64,000 bases of DNA from Enchytraeus crypticus (lineage: Eukaryota > Annelida > Clitellata > Enchytraeida > Enchytraeidae). Location of the stretch: positions 1,729,001 through 1,793,000 of the forward strand of contig CAJHZI010000478.1 in the NCBI GenBank assembly GCA_905160935.1, given 5' to 3'. Below are positions 11,590 through 22,029 of the stretch, piece by piece. Within the stretch, counting starts at the first letter, position 1. Each line of letters opens with the position of its first letter. The position numbers and the translations under genes were made by a program. Under the pieces are notes generated by a model that saw only the letters and a program-made list of their open reading frames with translations, had not been told where the DNA came from and made no database searches.

Positions 11590-12142
11590 AAACTAGACGT
11601 TAAGGCTTATGGATTGAGTATAGAGGCTTATAAATTAAGATAATTAAGTGAGGCTTATAAAGGATGATAATGGATTGAGGATTTTGAATTAGGCTTATAG
11701 ATAAGGATAAATAATTGACGCTTATCTCTCTCTCTCTCTACAGTGCACTGTCAATGGCTGCTTCAAGGTACATATTCATACCCAAAGTCTGTTTTCTCGT
11801 TCCATAAGAGCACTTCTTAGATCAAAAAGTTAATCCCTTCACATGGTCTATGCCAATTCCATACCTAATGTAGCATATAGCTTAGGAAAAGTATGGCGTC
11901 TGAGGTGGTTTCCCGTTGCCTTCTTCAGCTAGATGGATTAATTACCATTTAATCATGGGGGAAAATACGTCATGGTGAAGTGGGTCACCTCTTACCATCC
12001 TCAGCTCCTGCCTTAGTCGCCTCTTTCCTACACGCAGCAGATTGTTTGCGGTTGCTCTATTCTGCACTGGTCCATCCACACCCGAGCACAACACGGGGAG
12101 TTTATAAATTAAGAAAATAAATTGAGGTTTATGCATTAATAG
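11590..12142. repeat. Degenerate ~28-bp minisatellite split by a SINE
   Basis: Copies of AGGCTTATAAATTAAGATAA in loose tandem run from 11590 to 11725. The same motif (GTTTATAAATTAAGAAAATA, then GAGGTTTATG) resumes at 12103-12140, on the other side of SINE-B. The simplest reading is a minisatellite into which the SINE jumped. Confidence 0.7.
11727..12102 (-). mobile_element. SINE-B, near full-length, CT(GA) tail
   Basis: Plus-strand order is a CT tract, then CAGTGCACTGTCAATGGCTG (the hairpin, here imperfect), CATAAGAGCACTTCTTAG, TTAATCCCTTCACATGG, TAGCTTAGGAAAAGTATGG, GGTTTCCCGTTGCCTTC, TTAGTCGCCTCTTTCCTAC and finally CCCGAGCACAACACGGGGAG. The reverse of this order occurs at 57632-57995, so the two define a family of roughly 350 bp. 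I cannot identify pol III boxes with confidence, so whether its head is tRNA-, 5S- or otherwise derived is open. Confidence 0.85.
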
Positions 12143-13029
12143 CACCCTGAAATCTTCTTTTATCCCCTTTCCTGTTTTTGTTCATTACAAAAATTAGCTC
12201 TCTTTGAAAACCGTCCTCACTTAGTCAAGGTACGACTACCCCTCCTGTTTATATGTTTTTGTGATTTTTTTCCATTTTCCTCCTATTTGCATCATAAAGC
12301 ATTTCTCTCGATATTTCTCTATTTTTCGGGTAAGACCTACGGCTAACTTTCTTATTTTTGTATCCATATTTTGAAGTTTCATAATGAAAGTATTTCTTTA
12401 ACGAATGCATAGGATTTAATGATAGAGTGTGTTCGAATAAAAATGAGCATATTGTTACAGTCAAATATAATGTTTATCTTCATTATTAGAAATTTGTATC
12501 TTAGAAAAGTATATATATTTTTGTGTGAATTTTGATTAGAATTTGAGATAGCTTTACAAGATATTTTAAAATTCTTCTCTAAATTGAGCAGAATATAGGG
12601 TGAAGTAATATACATGTATATCCAGATTGTCATCCTCCCGATACACAGAATTTTATCCTCAAGTCCAAGGTCATAGACAAAGAAGTGAAGGCAAGGTCAA
12701 TGTCAAAGTCACGATCAATGAATTATATGCCGAAATCTGGATCAAAATAAATTGTTTTAGTATGAACCAAACATATTTGCATTATTAAAAATAAATACTG
12801 ACAAAAGTATTTCTAAATTTCACTTCTGCTTTATTTTAAAATATATACAATTCAATCAGCATTATTTAGCAGTATCAAGAGAAAACACCGAACTCTTTGA
12901 GTATTTTAAAAGTATCAGGTATTTTTCCTAAATTAATCCTACCTCAGCCGTATTTATTGTCAATTGACAGCTAGCTCAGCTATACGATTATCCTTCTCAT
13001 TAATTAAGTTTGCATTCACGTGTTAATCC
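12143..13029. other. AT-rich, with AGGTCA-like half-sites
   Basis: No gene. At 12668-12711 there are two AGGTCA and one AAGTCA hexamers in the same direction. These match the nuclear-receptor half-site consensus, but may be chance or remnants of a short repeat. Confidence 0.4.
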
Positions 13030-13031
13030 TC

Positions 13032-13095
13032 TGGCTCGGACATTGAACCTAAAGTCACTGTCTGCTAAGCGAGCACGATAACCTATCGGCCAAAT
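13032..13095 (-). mobile_element. tRNA-like SINE head
   Basis: The minus strand shows box-A-like TAGGTTATCGTGCTCGC and, about 25 bases on, box-B-like GGTTCAATGTCC, with GGCCGATAG in front. Spacing fits a tRNA-derived head. No intact tRNA acceptor stem is evident, so it is a SINE head or tRNA pseudogene. Confidence 0.4.
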
Positions 13096-13567
13096 CCGAT
13101 CATCGTTCCACTTTTCAGTTGGTGAAACTTGTTTGCTCTCCATTGACAGATAGGCGTTTCATGTCCCGTGGAACAAGGAAACCGCTATGCTGCAATTTTG
13201 TATCGTTGACTAATTACTTGCAGAGATCTGGGATGTTATATTAACCGTGCAGCATCTAGTCCCTCTAGTAATTGATATTAACGAACGAGTCAATATATTT
13301 TATTATCGAATATGAAGAAAACCTGTATGATATTAAAATATCATTGATGAGCTACATTGATGTACATGCATAATCAAAAAGTTCTTTACTCGGTCCAGAT
13401 TTTGCACGTGAATTAAGCTTACTCCATTTTTAACATGGACAGTAAAAGAAAGATGGGGGGTCGAAACACAAATAACTTGAAGAAGCATTGTCATTCCAGT
13501 TTTATATTATACCGCTGTTCTGGGTAGTCCAGCGGTGAAGCAGTCGTAAATCCGGTTGATAGAGGAC
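13096..13567. other. Unassigned AT-rich stretch
   Basis: Nothing recognised apart from the adjoining tRNA-like and G-rich pieces. Confidence 0.45.
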
Positions 13568-13568
13568 A

Positions 13569-13594
13569 GGGGTGGAGGTGGGGGTGGGGTGGGG
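13569..13594 (+). other. G-quadruplex-capable tract
   Basis: Four runs of at least four G (13569-13572, 13580-13584, 13586-13589, 13591-13594) are separated by loops of 7, 1 and 1 bases. This satisfies the standard intramolecular G-quadruplex pattern on the plus strand. Confidence 0.8.
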
Positions 13595-13599
13595 TGGAA

Positions 13600-15500
13600 T
13601 CGATTCTATGGAGCAGACATTTCCACATTCTGTAATGAATGGACTATCCGAGAGTTCCCTGGCAGTAATTTATCTCTGAGAGACACTTCGCTATAATTTA
13701 AACTATTGAGCTCGAAGTTCCAAATAGATTTTCGTATGCATATTATATTTATTTTTACTTTAATATATCACAGATTTAGCTACATCTCTCTGTCTCTCAC
13801 TGTCTCTCTCCCTTGTTCTTCCCCTCTCCTTCTCACTTGTAATATGTCACCATCTAACAATAGATTCGTTTCAAACACCTCTTCCAGTTAATATCTGCGC
13901 AAAATTTAATATCCACACTTTTCTAATATCCAGACTCTTGAATACTAATCTTCTAGCATAATTTATCTATTATACTTATCTATTATACATGTCGATTTAC
14001 ATTGACTTTTGTATTTCACATTTGTACTTTAATTTTCTAAAAACTCGCTGCATCTGACACGCTTGATCAAACTCTTTTTCAGCATCTCAACAACTGATCC
14101 TTTCAATCAGTATTAACTTCGGAGTTCATTTTTAATTGTTCAGTTCTAATTGTCAGTGTCGCCCTTTAGCAGTGCAGAAGTCTTCAGTAAATTTCAGAAA
14201 AGTTAAAGTCAACAAATGGATTCTACTTTCGGTCTATATAGCAGAGATGCATTAGAGTTTAGATCAATATAAATTTCCAAATCTTAAAATTTCTCCTTGT
14301 GGCTCATATTTTAACTATAATTTATTTTATAGCGTTTTGATATGCACAAATGAAATCAGATTTAAACAGTCTCACTGCCTGTAGTTTAAAGTTGCAATAC
14401 GTTTAACATCAAGTTTCAGAAGTGCAAGGCATCTCTTCAAGACGATTCGACACACTCTAGCTACCGTCGCAATTATACAATTAATAATAAGATAACTAGT
14501 TAACAATTAACTCATCAACTAACGCTCAATTTATATTTAGTTTACTTTAGTTCTTTCAAAATTCAGTAGACTAAATCTAAATTTTAAATTTCTCAATGGT
14601 TTAAAATATGTAGTTACTCATTGGAGTTATTCACTTTAACGCATTCTTAATGTTAATATAATATAAATAACTTTTAAATAATATAACTTCCGAAAATTCA
14701 TTTTAGTAACAGAAACAGTTTAATTCAAACTATTGTGTTTCACGGCAGGCAATGGGTGAAAACTTTTAAAGATATATCTGACCCTCCCGTGCCTGTGTTA
14801 CCCCTCCCCACAATTCCACCGGGCTCAGTTTTGACGTCCAACATGACCCTATGTCAGTGACTGATCGATCGATAGTCCCGGATCTGGACTCCTGGGATTT
14901 GCTCTAAATCGTTTAACCATTAATATAAAACATCATTAATTTGAAACATTCAATATTATATTCATTGAAAGTTTCAACGTGAAATGAATTCAAACCCTAG
15001 CAACGCAGTTTCTTATAGAGCTTTTAAAATCACATTATTTCAAATGTTCAGTTTTGAATGAAATGACCCAGAAACGAAACACTATTCATCGGACATCCAA
15101 CATCCAACTTCAAGATAATTCAAACAATTATGAAAGATCTATATTTAATGTATGCGACAAAATATCATGCTTTAAGATTACTTTAACTTATTTTTACTTC
15201 TTTAAAAAGACGCTTATATTTAATACAATTTAAAAACTTTCAGTAGTCTACAGAAAGGAATGAGATTTAAAAAAGATAAACTTTGGATGAGCCAGTGGCA
15301 TCATCCGTTACGTTACAGCCGCTTAGTTAGTTTATGTAGTTAATGGCCCATTTGGTAGGCTATAGTTTCAAATTCTGTTCTAAACTCCTGCAGACGTCCT
15401 TTCTAGGCGCGAAACAAGCTTTAAATGAGGCTGTCATTAATATCAAGTTTTAAAGTCACTCCTATTTGGCAGGGCAACTGTAAAAGAGTAGAATAGGCAT
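13600..15500. other. Unassigned AT-rich stretch
   Basis: Mostly featureless. 13785-13830 is a pyrimidine-rich run. At 14830-14905 (minus) there is a possible worn SINE 3' core (TTTTGACGTCCAACATGACC, then TATGTCAGTGAC), too diverged to be sure. Confidence 0.4.
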
Positions 15501-15507
15501 AAAAAGT

Positions 15508-15625
15508 ATTTTACTTATTTTATTTATTCATTTATCACACTTATTTCGTATGAGTTAGGCCTACATGACAAATGTTCAACAATACAAAAAAAAGCATGAA
15601 CGGCAGTAAAGACCATATTGAGACA
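15508..15625. repeat. Repeat G, second copy
   Basis: Weak match to 11320-11410, ending in AAAAAAAAGCATGAACGGCAG. The pair may be a retroposon 3' end. Confidence 0.35.
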
Positions 15626-15699
15626 CTTAGCACATTCCGATATTGCACTCTAATATCTATCTCTAACATAAATCAGATTTAAATCTTATTGACCTAAAA

Positions 15700-16133
15700 T
15701 CACGCGTTCCAAACTAGAAGTTAAAATCCGATTGATGGAAGAGATGGAGAGCCTGATCTGGAAGGAAGGATTTGTTCAGAATGAGATGACCTTCACTGAA
15801 TCAGAAGGTCATGGGCTGGGGCAGTTGACTGCGGGAACAACAAAGCGAGATCATGGAAAACGACGCTAAAGTTTGACCCCAATTCGATCTGAAAGACTTC
15901 GAGGTAAAGCAGGGCTAGATAACTGGGCGACCGTATTCATGAGCTGAAGTGAAATAAATTGTTTGCTTGCCCACGACGCTGCAGAAACCTTTATTGCGCC
16001 CATGAGAGACGTAGATATTCGACTTTCAATTGTGCTTAAGCCTTCGCCATGCACTGAACTCAATCAATTCTCACAATACAATGCAGGCGAGAAGATAGGC
16101 AGCAAACTATTCCGTCTAACGATTGGATTTAAC
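15700..16133. other. GC-richer unassigned stretch
   Basis: Base composition is nearer 45-50% GC than in the flanks. Both strands carry open frames (15866-16063 minus, 15963-16178 plus) with no recognised domain. A worn transposon segment or exon remnant is possible. Confidence 0.35.
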
Positions 16134-16145
16134 ACTTATTACATA

Positions 16146-16203
16146 ATAATAATAATCATCATCATCATCCTCCCTTGAATCCCAGTTTAACTAGGGTCGG
16201 GTT
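16146..16203 (-). mobile_element. 58-bp 5'-truncated element D retrocopy with target-site duplication
   Basis: The insert reads as a CAT tract, then CCCTTGAATCCCAGTTTAAC and TAGGGTCGGGT. Reversed, this is the element D end (CCCGACCCTAGTTAAACTGG, then GAT repeats), also seen at 45170-45227 and 57211-57254. It is bracketed by direct repeats of ACTTATTACATA at 16134-16145 and 16204-16215. These look like the target-site duplication of a target-primed insertion. It is the cleanest single insertion in the window. Confidence 0.8.
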
Positions 16204-16215
16204 ACTTATTACATA

Positions 16216-16252
16216 TTAATAATAATAACAATAATAATAATAATAATAATTC
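16216..16252. repeat. AAT microsatellite, left part
   Basis: An (AAT)n tract with two variant units. It abuts the 5' truncation point of the retrotransposon that follows. See the matching tract at 18618-18668. Confidence 0.85.
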
Positions 16253-18536
16253 TCTGCTCTGAAGAGACGTTGGCCCCGAACAATACTGAGGCTTACAGAG
16301 AGTTATGTCAGAAACATCCACCTGCAGACTGCACACCTCGTGCTAGTTACAGCTCTGTCATACCTCAGGCGATCATTTTCCAAGTTACCGAATCTGAGGT
16401 ATTGAAGCTGTAAGAAGCTTCCCCGCTGGCTCCTCTGGTGGTCCGGATGGTGTTAGGCCACAGCACATACTGCAGTTGGTGTCGTGCCCCATTAAGGGTA
16501 GGGAGGCTCTTACAGCTATTACTGGATTTGTAAATCTACTTCTACAGGGTAAATGCCACCATAAAGTCAAGCCAATCCTTTTTGGAGCTAATCTAATTGC
16601 TTTGAGGAAAAAGTCTGGTGGGCTTAGACCGATCGCAGTTGGCTACACATGGTGTAGAATCGCGGCTAAATGCGCAAATACCTTCGCCCTAACCAGGTTC
16701 TCAGACTATCTTCAACCACTTCAGGTAGGTATGGGGGTGAAAGGAGGTTGTAAAGCAGCTGTGCATGCCACCCGCCGTTTCATTAGCAGCATGCCAGATG
16801 ATTGGGTGGTTGCTAAACTTGATTTCTGCAACGCTTTTAACTCCCTGAAAAGAGACTCCATGCTGGAGGCAGTAGATGCTTCATTACTTGAACTGGGTCG
16901 TTTCTGTCGCCTGTCCTATGGAGATCCAAGCGCACTACGTTATGGTGATAAGGTGATCATGTCTTGTGAGGGTGTACAGCAGGGTGACTCGTTGGGCCCT
17001 CTTCTGTTCAGTTAGACAATACACCCCCTACTCCAGTCACTTTCCTCTGCGCTGAAAATAGGCTACTTGGACGATATTACTGTGGGCGGAGAGGAGGCTA
17101 CCGTGGAGGATGACATCTCTAGGCTGATGGTTGCGGGTAAGGCTGTAGGGCTAAGTCTTAATATGCAGAAATGTGAGCTGATTAGCACTCGCTCTGACAG
17201 TAACTTTCCTGTCATCAACTCATTCACTCATATGAAACCTGTTGAAGCCAGCCTTCTCGGAGCTCCACTGTTGACAGGTCAGGCTATGGAAGTGGTCCTC
17301 AACACAACCTAGAGAGGGCCTCCAGCCGGTTAAAGCTCATCTACTCGCACGATGCTCTAACAATATTGCGAAGCTGCTTTGGATCATCAAAACTGATATA
17401 CATCTTGCGGGCTTCTCCATATGCGGGCCATCCAATGTTGAAGTCTTTCGATTTAATCCTGCGAAAGTCCCTAAGTGACATCGTTAACGTTAATATTAAC
17501 GACAGTCAGTGGATTCAAGCAGGTCTGCCCATTTGCCATGGAGGGCTAGGTATTCGTTCTGTCTCGTCGCTGGCACCTTCTGCCTTTTTGGCTTCTGCCG
17601 CGGGGACAAACGGATTTATAGGACTCGATCCTTTCATGCTCTCCTCAGTTCACCGATGTAGAGGTAGTCAAGGTTCAAGGCATTTGGTCTGCTCTATCAC
17701 TATCGGAAGCGCCAAATGGAATGGTGTCTAAGTCCATGAAGGCTTGGGACTCCAAAATCTCTGGCATTGCGCACTCAGAACTCCTCGCGAAGGCGTTAAT
17801 CCCACAAGAAAACGCTCGGCTGCTTGCTGTTTCTACTCTTCATAGTGGTGACTGGTTGAAAGCCTTGCCTTTATCTTCCTGTGGCCTCCGCCTGAATGAC
17901 GAGGCAGTGAGAGTAGCGGTTGGTCTTCGGCTGCGCTCTACGCTTTGTGAGCCACACAACTGTGTCTGTGGAGCATCGGTCAATGCTCTGGGCACTCACG
18001 GCCTTTTGTGCATGCGGAGCGCTGGCAGAATCGGCAGACACCAGTATCTGAATGATCTGGCATGGCGTGCTCTAGCTCGCGCAAATATTCCGGCCATAAA
18101 AGAGTCCCAGGGATTGAGCTGCTCGGACGGGAAACGACCGGACGGTGTATCGCAAATTCCTTAGGCAGAAGGCAAGTGTATCAGTTGGGATGTCACTATG
18201 ACAGACACATTCTCAGCAAGCAATCTCAGCCTTTCATGCGCTGCTGCTGGCTCAGCTGCTGAAGCCGCTGCCAATAGGAAGACACTTAAATATGCCGCAG
18301 TCTCTAGCAGCTACATCTTCCTGCCAATTGCTTTTGAGACATTGGGCCACATCAACTCTGCCGCGTCTGACTTCTTAAACGAATTAGGCAGGAGAACCAG
18401 TGACATTACAGGCAACCGGCGTGAAAAAGCCTCTCTATGGCAGCGCCTATCTATCGCACTCCAGCGTTTTAATCCTGTATGCATTCGTGGCACATTGGCG
18501 AATGCGGCCTCCCAGAGCGTAGAGGAACTATTTTAA
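16253..18536 (+). pseudogene. Broken non-LTR retrotransposon: reverse transcriptase + restriction-like endonuclease
   Basis: Translation is followable for about 750 residues through three frame changes and several stops. Near the start FPAGSSGGPDGVRPQH lies just after a 1-base frame break (about 16410). Reverse transcriptase motif A reads KLDFCNAFNS, motif B GVQQGDSLGPLLF, motif C YLDD (17064-17075) and motif D GLSLNMQKCELI. An in-frame TAG lies at 17013. The frame shifts near 17295 and again near 17690. The C-terminal part has a C-x-C-x9-H-x3-C knuckle (17961-18011), then RPDG (18135-18146) and WDVTMTD (18186 on), the layout of the restriction-like endonuclease of R2/R4-type elements. A TAG at 18162 replaces a codon between these last two motifs. 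The frame ends at 18536 in TAA, with an A/T-rich 3' trailer to about 18617. The N-terminus is missing (5' truncation). Known R4-clade Dong elements target TAA repeats, which fits the AAT tracts on both sides. Clade assignment is inference. Confidence 0.88.
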
Positions 18537-18617
18537 ATATTTTTTCATCTTTCTTTTAATTAAATAAAGTCTTTTTTATCTTATATTTTAGCCCAGGGCC
18601 TTATACAGCTCAGGACA

Positions 18618-18633
18618 TTTAAATAATAATAAT

Positions 18634-18668
<35 letters not shown>
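18618..18668. repeat. AAT microsatellite, right part
   Basis: An (AAT)n tract just after the retrotransposon trailer and directly before a minus-strand SINE-C core. SINE-C copies at 1565 and 25022 end in ATT repeats, so this tract is best read as that SINE's tail, later split by the retrotransposon. Confidence 0.8.
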
Positions 18669-18669
<1 letters not shown>

Positions 18670-18735
18670 TAGTAAAGGTTTAATGTCCGTTTCCTTATAC
18701 AAGGACGATGTCAGGGACGTCATATCTTACGCCTG
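18669..18735 (-). mobile_element. SINE-C 3' core, minus strand
   Basis: Plus strand reads GGTTTAATGTCCGTTTCC, then TACAAGGACGATGTCAGG and GACGTCATATC. Reversed, it has the SINE-C order: GACGTCCCTGACATCGTCC, TTGTATAAGG, AAACGGACATTAAACC, then the AAT/ATT tail. The 5' head is not recognisable. Confidence 0.7.
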
Positions 18736-19020
18736 TTTTGTTTATCTAAAAGTATATCTTAATCACAATGGCAGAGAAATAAAATCGTTTAAATACTTCA
18801 TTAGACGTCCTTATTGTATACTTTAAATAATTTTTCTTTTTTCTTTAAAAATTATTGACTAGGGATGCCTCCTAGTGTTCTATGAAGGTTAATCACGTAT
18901 AGATGATAGCTGCCATTTGGCGCTATCAGCAGCAAAAGTTTGATTAATCATTGGAAAGGATTCAATGTAGCTCATGTGTCCGTCAAAAGCCTAACTAAAA
19001 CATTAAATTAAAACATGGTG
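18736..19020. other. Unassigned AT-rich stretch
   Basis: Nothing recognised. Confidence 0.5.
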
Positions 19021-19075
19021 TTGGAGGTTATTCTTAAATCCGCGCCGGCTGCTTTCGGGGAGCCTACAAAAGGCA

Positions 19076-19192
19076 ACCATTACTAATAACCAACGAGAGG
19101 AAAAGGAGGAAATAACGAAAACTACAAAAACAGCAACTTAAGAAAGGAAACATTGTAAACACATGCGGTATGTCATGTGTGTAACTATATGG
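19076..19192 (+). repeat. Repeat E copy 1
   Basis: The segment containing AACTACAAAAACAGCAACTT, GGAAACATTGTAAACACATG and GGTATGTCATGTGTGTAACT recurs at 49325-49390 with small differences. Two copies 30 kb apart suggest a dispersed element of unknown type. The left boundary is not defined; GC-rich sequence upstream (19035-19070) may belong to it. Confidence 0.6.
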
Positions 19193-21110
19193 AATAAAAA
19201 TAATTTTAAAAAATTGAAATTAAGTTTTTTTACCTGACGGGTCCGTCTGGGGTTATGGCTCCCGGCCCCACCCTCACGGGTCTGAAGCAACCCTCCATCA
19301 TCTCGAATCTCTTAGAAATATTATACTGCAACTGAATGCATTCTACTCTCTATTGTTTCGAGTGTAATCCGTCTAATTTACATTAAGACAAGAATAAACT
19401 AATACAGTTAATAACAGATAAGAGCTTTTAACATCCTCTAAGAGATAAATTAAGGCAAAATCGTAGATTACGTTAATTCTAGAGAAAAGACAAGAAAAGG
19501 AGACTAATTAATTAATTAATTATTAGTTTATTATTAAAACTAATTAATTATTACTTTAGAATTGAATCCGAGTGTAATCCTTCTACTTGTATATGAAATG
19601 TGCACTTTTAGTAAGTCAACACGTCAGGATAGGCTTGAATCAGATAATACTGTTCAATGGACGTTTCGGTGTCTGGTCGATATATGACTAAATCTATGGA
19701 GTAAAACAGACACTTCGCTCAAAATTATACCTATAAATAAGTATCTTTTTATTAACCAACCGCTTCATTCATAATTAATTTAACTTATCATTTATCAAGT
19801 CTTTACTTATGTCAAAGTTTTAAGTAGGCTCTACTTGCATTCCAAATGCCTAGAAGGGAAATTTATGGCTAGAATACAAAATTTCATTGAAAAATAATTC
19901 GCTGCTTTGATACAGGTTGTTGATTGAGATATAAATATTCTCATTTGAAGGTGATTTAATGAAGATGGTTAAATGATGACTGCAATAGACCCTTGAGATG
20001 ATATAGCCAGTTGTCAAGTCAACGAGCATCTACAAGCAACCATTACAACCAAGCAAGCACACGCTATTCAATGATACTAGAAAACTATCGCTTCACCGCA
20101 ATTTACAGTACATTTTGTTAATTTAATTTCAATTAATTGCTTTAATATACATGTAAGTCAATCTCATAGACGTTTTTAAATCGTTAAATGTGTTGAAGTT
20201 TCATATGCTGCACATATACAGTATACGGGCTGTGATCCGAGTAAAGTAAAAAATTTATAACAATAAAATTAAGTTCTTATCATACATAAATAATCAAAAA
20301 ATAGTAGTTAATTTATATGAGAACAACAAACGCATTCATACTATTCCACAGGCAGACTTTAATTCAAGAAAACTAAATAACTGTGTACTCTGACCCATGT
20401 GAAGCGTTTCGAATTTGGGGAGCACTTTGTTCTGGCATTAGACCTTTGTCACACTATAAGATGGCTACATTGCATATACTAATAGAACATTATATTATAA
20501 TTAGATGTACTTGAGCTAACTTATTCAATGTTCATAATTTACATTACATTTTAAAGACAAACTCTTATTACTGACAATGTAATTGTATAAATAAATTAAA
20601 GAAACATAGGTCAGTTTTGACGCCAAGGTAGTCGAAAGTTGGGAGAGAATTGGCGCATGGAGACAGAGGTTGTCATGAACATACTCGTGTGCCATTATAA
20701 TGAGACACCGGCAGCTGTCTATAGGCACTAATAAAATGCTAATTCTCTACTGTAACTGGAAATTCTCGAAATATTTCCTATGTAACTTAAAATTTGGCTA
20801 ATCTCAACATCTACATGATAGCTATGCTGGCTTATTAGTATTTTAAATAGGAGATAATCAAAATCGCCATCTTTCTTTCCCGAATGTCGTTCATAAATTA
20901 TTACGTAGAACATTGATGAGGGATGAAAAGTAAATAGGATACCTTTTTTTTTTTTTTTTGAGCAATAGTTTAATGTTCTGTGGTTTTCTTAAAGATTCTC
21001 ATATGGCACGGCATAAGTATGTAAACGGATTCTAATACTATCCGCATATTTGCAATATTTTTACCTTACAAAAAACAAATTTTAGACTTAATTTATGTAA
21101 CTATTGCCGG
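19193..21110. other. AT-rich, with one GC patch
   Basis: 19226-19300 is a compact GC-rich patch (GACGGGTCCGTCTGGGG, then CCCGGCCCCACCCTCACGGG) of unknown origin. 19500-19555 is a TTAA-rich run. 20943-20960 is a T homopolymer. No gene recognised. Confidence 0.45.
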
Positions 21111-21262
21111 GGAAAAGTGTTAAGAGACAGACCAAGACAAGGGATGTTGGTTGATTTGATAACAAATTCATAAATAGAGATGAAAAAGAAAGGCTGAGCA
21201 CGGAATTAATTGGAAGAGTTATAAGACATGGACCTGCCGTTAGACAGTACACTAGAAGAAAT
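21111..21262 (+). pseudogene. LINE-F 3' end, decayed
   Basis: Sequence from GGGGAAAAGTGTTAAGAGAC to GACCTGCCGTTAGACAGTAC, then ACTAGAAGAA, matches the better-preserved copies at 30200 and 46744. It covers the last ~40 codons of the LINE (a worn version of RGRPR...DL...SYVEMKRKAE) and the 3' hairpin. Confidence 0.7.
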
Positions 21263-21295
21263 ATAATTTACAATACTATTAGGAAAATACAAATA

Positions 21296-21402
21296 TGTTT
21301 AACGTCGGTTCCTTATTGCAAGTATAATCCTGGAGACAGTCACGTTGGATTTTCGAACTCATAGCTTCCTGTTTACTATGTATATGCTATACTAACTCGA
21401 CT
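21296..21402 (-). mobile_element. tRNA-like SINE fragment
   Basis: On the minus strand a box-B-like GAGTTCGAAAATCC is followed by GTGACTGTCTCCAGG-like spacer and the core GGAACCGACGTTAAAC. A plausible box A (TAGCATATACATAGTAAAC) lies upstream. Same architecture as the other SINEs that share the SINE-A/C core. Confidence 0.55.
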
Positions 21403-21480
21403 AGTCTAACTAATAAGTAACTAAGTAACTATTAAATAAGTACTAACTATTAAATAAGTAATAAATAACTAAGTAACAGG
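21403..21480. repeat. Low-complexity TAAGTAACTA repeats
   Basis: Imperfect repeats of TAACTAATAAGTAACTA-like words; simple-sequence origin. Confidence 0.7.
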
Positions 21481-21527
21481 GATTCGAAACCTCGCACGTA
21501 TTGTCGTATCACATGAAAACTAAACAA

Positions 21528-21806
21528 CTAATGAAAGTTCTCGAATTCCTCGGTGAACTTCGTGACAATGAAGCTTGCGCCTGAAGAGGTCATGCTATGA
21601 ACACTGTTATCCGCTAGAGCCTCATAGGCGAGAAAGTCATAGTTTATCGTAGTTTTAATATTTGCACGAATCCACTGCCAATGTCCATTGTCTAATGTAA
21701 GACTAATTTCCATGTTGGAGTCCATGAATACTCTTTGTATATTACTATACGTGTAGAAGATGAAGAATTTAAAGGTATTAAAATGATTAAACCAATTTCG
21801 TTCCAT
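21528..21806 (-). CDS. Uncertain 92-codon open frame, possible exon
   Basis: An uninterrupted minus-strand frame whose second half looks less random than most frames here, with mixed hydrophobic and polar residues such as SLTLDNGHWQWIRANIKTT and FLAYEALADNSVHSM. A pyrimidine-rich stretch followed by AG occurs inside the frame (minus strand, near 21748), so an exon could begin there at MDSNMEISL. I see no GTAAGT-type donor at the other end, and no family is recognised. It may equally be chance. Flanks are SINE and LINE debris. Confidence 0.22.
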   Translation of the reverse strand: MERNWFNHFNTFKFFIFYTYSNIQRVFMDSNMEISLTLDNGHWQWIRANIKTTINYDFLAYEALADNSVHSMTSSGASFIVTKFTEEFENFH

Positions 21807-21849
21807 TAATTCAGCTTCAGAAGTTTGTCTACTCTATAGCAATGTACTT

Positions 21850-22029
21850 CCAATTGTGCGAATAGGAAATAAGTATTAGAATGTTTATATGTTAATACTT
21901 ATGCTTACATTTCTATATCTAAATATTTATGTCAAAATATATAAATTTCCCTATTCAACTGGAGCTAAGTTAAGACTAAAGAAAGTATCGGCAAGATAGC
22001 TGAACTCATGACAAAAGATATTAGAAAAT
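21850..22029. other. Unassigned AT-rich stretch
   Basis: Nothing recognised. Confidence 0.5.

Noticed and set aside
12668..12711. Nuclear-receptor response element
   Set aside because: Half-sites have irregular spacing and no promoter was seen; kept only as a remark.
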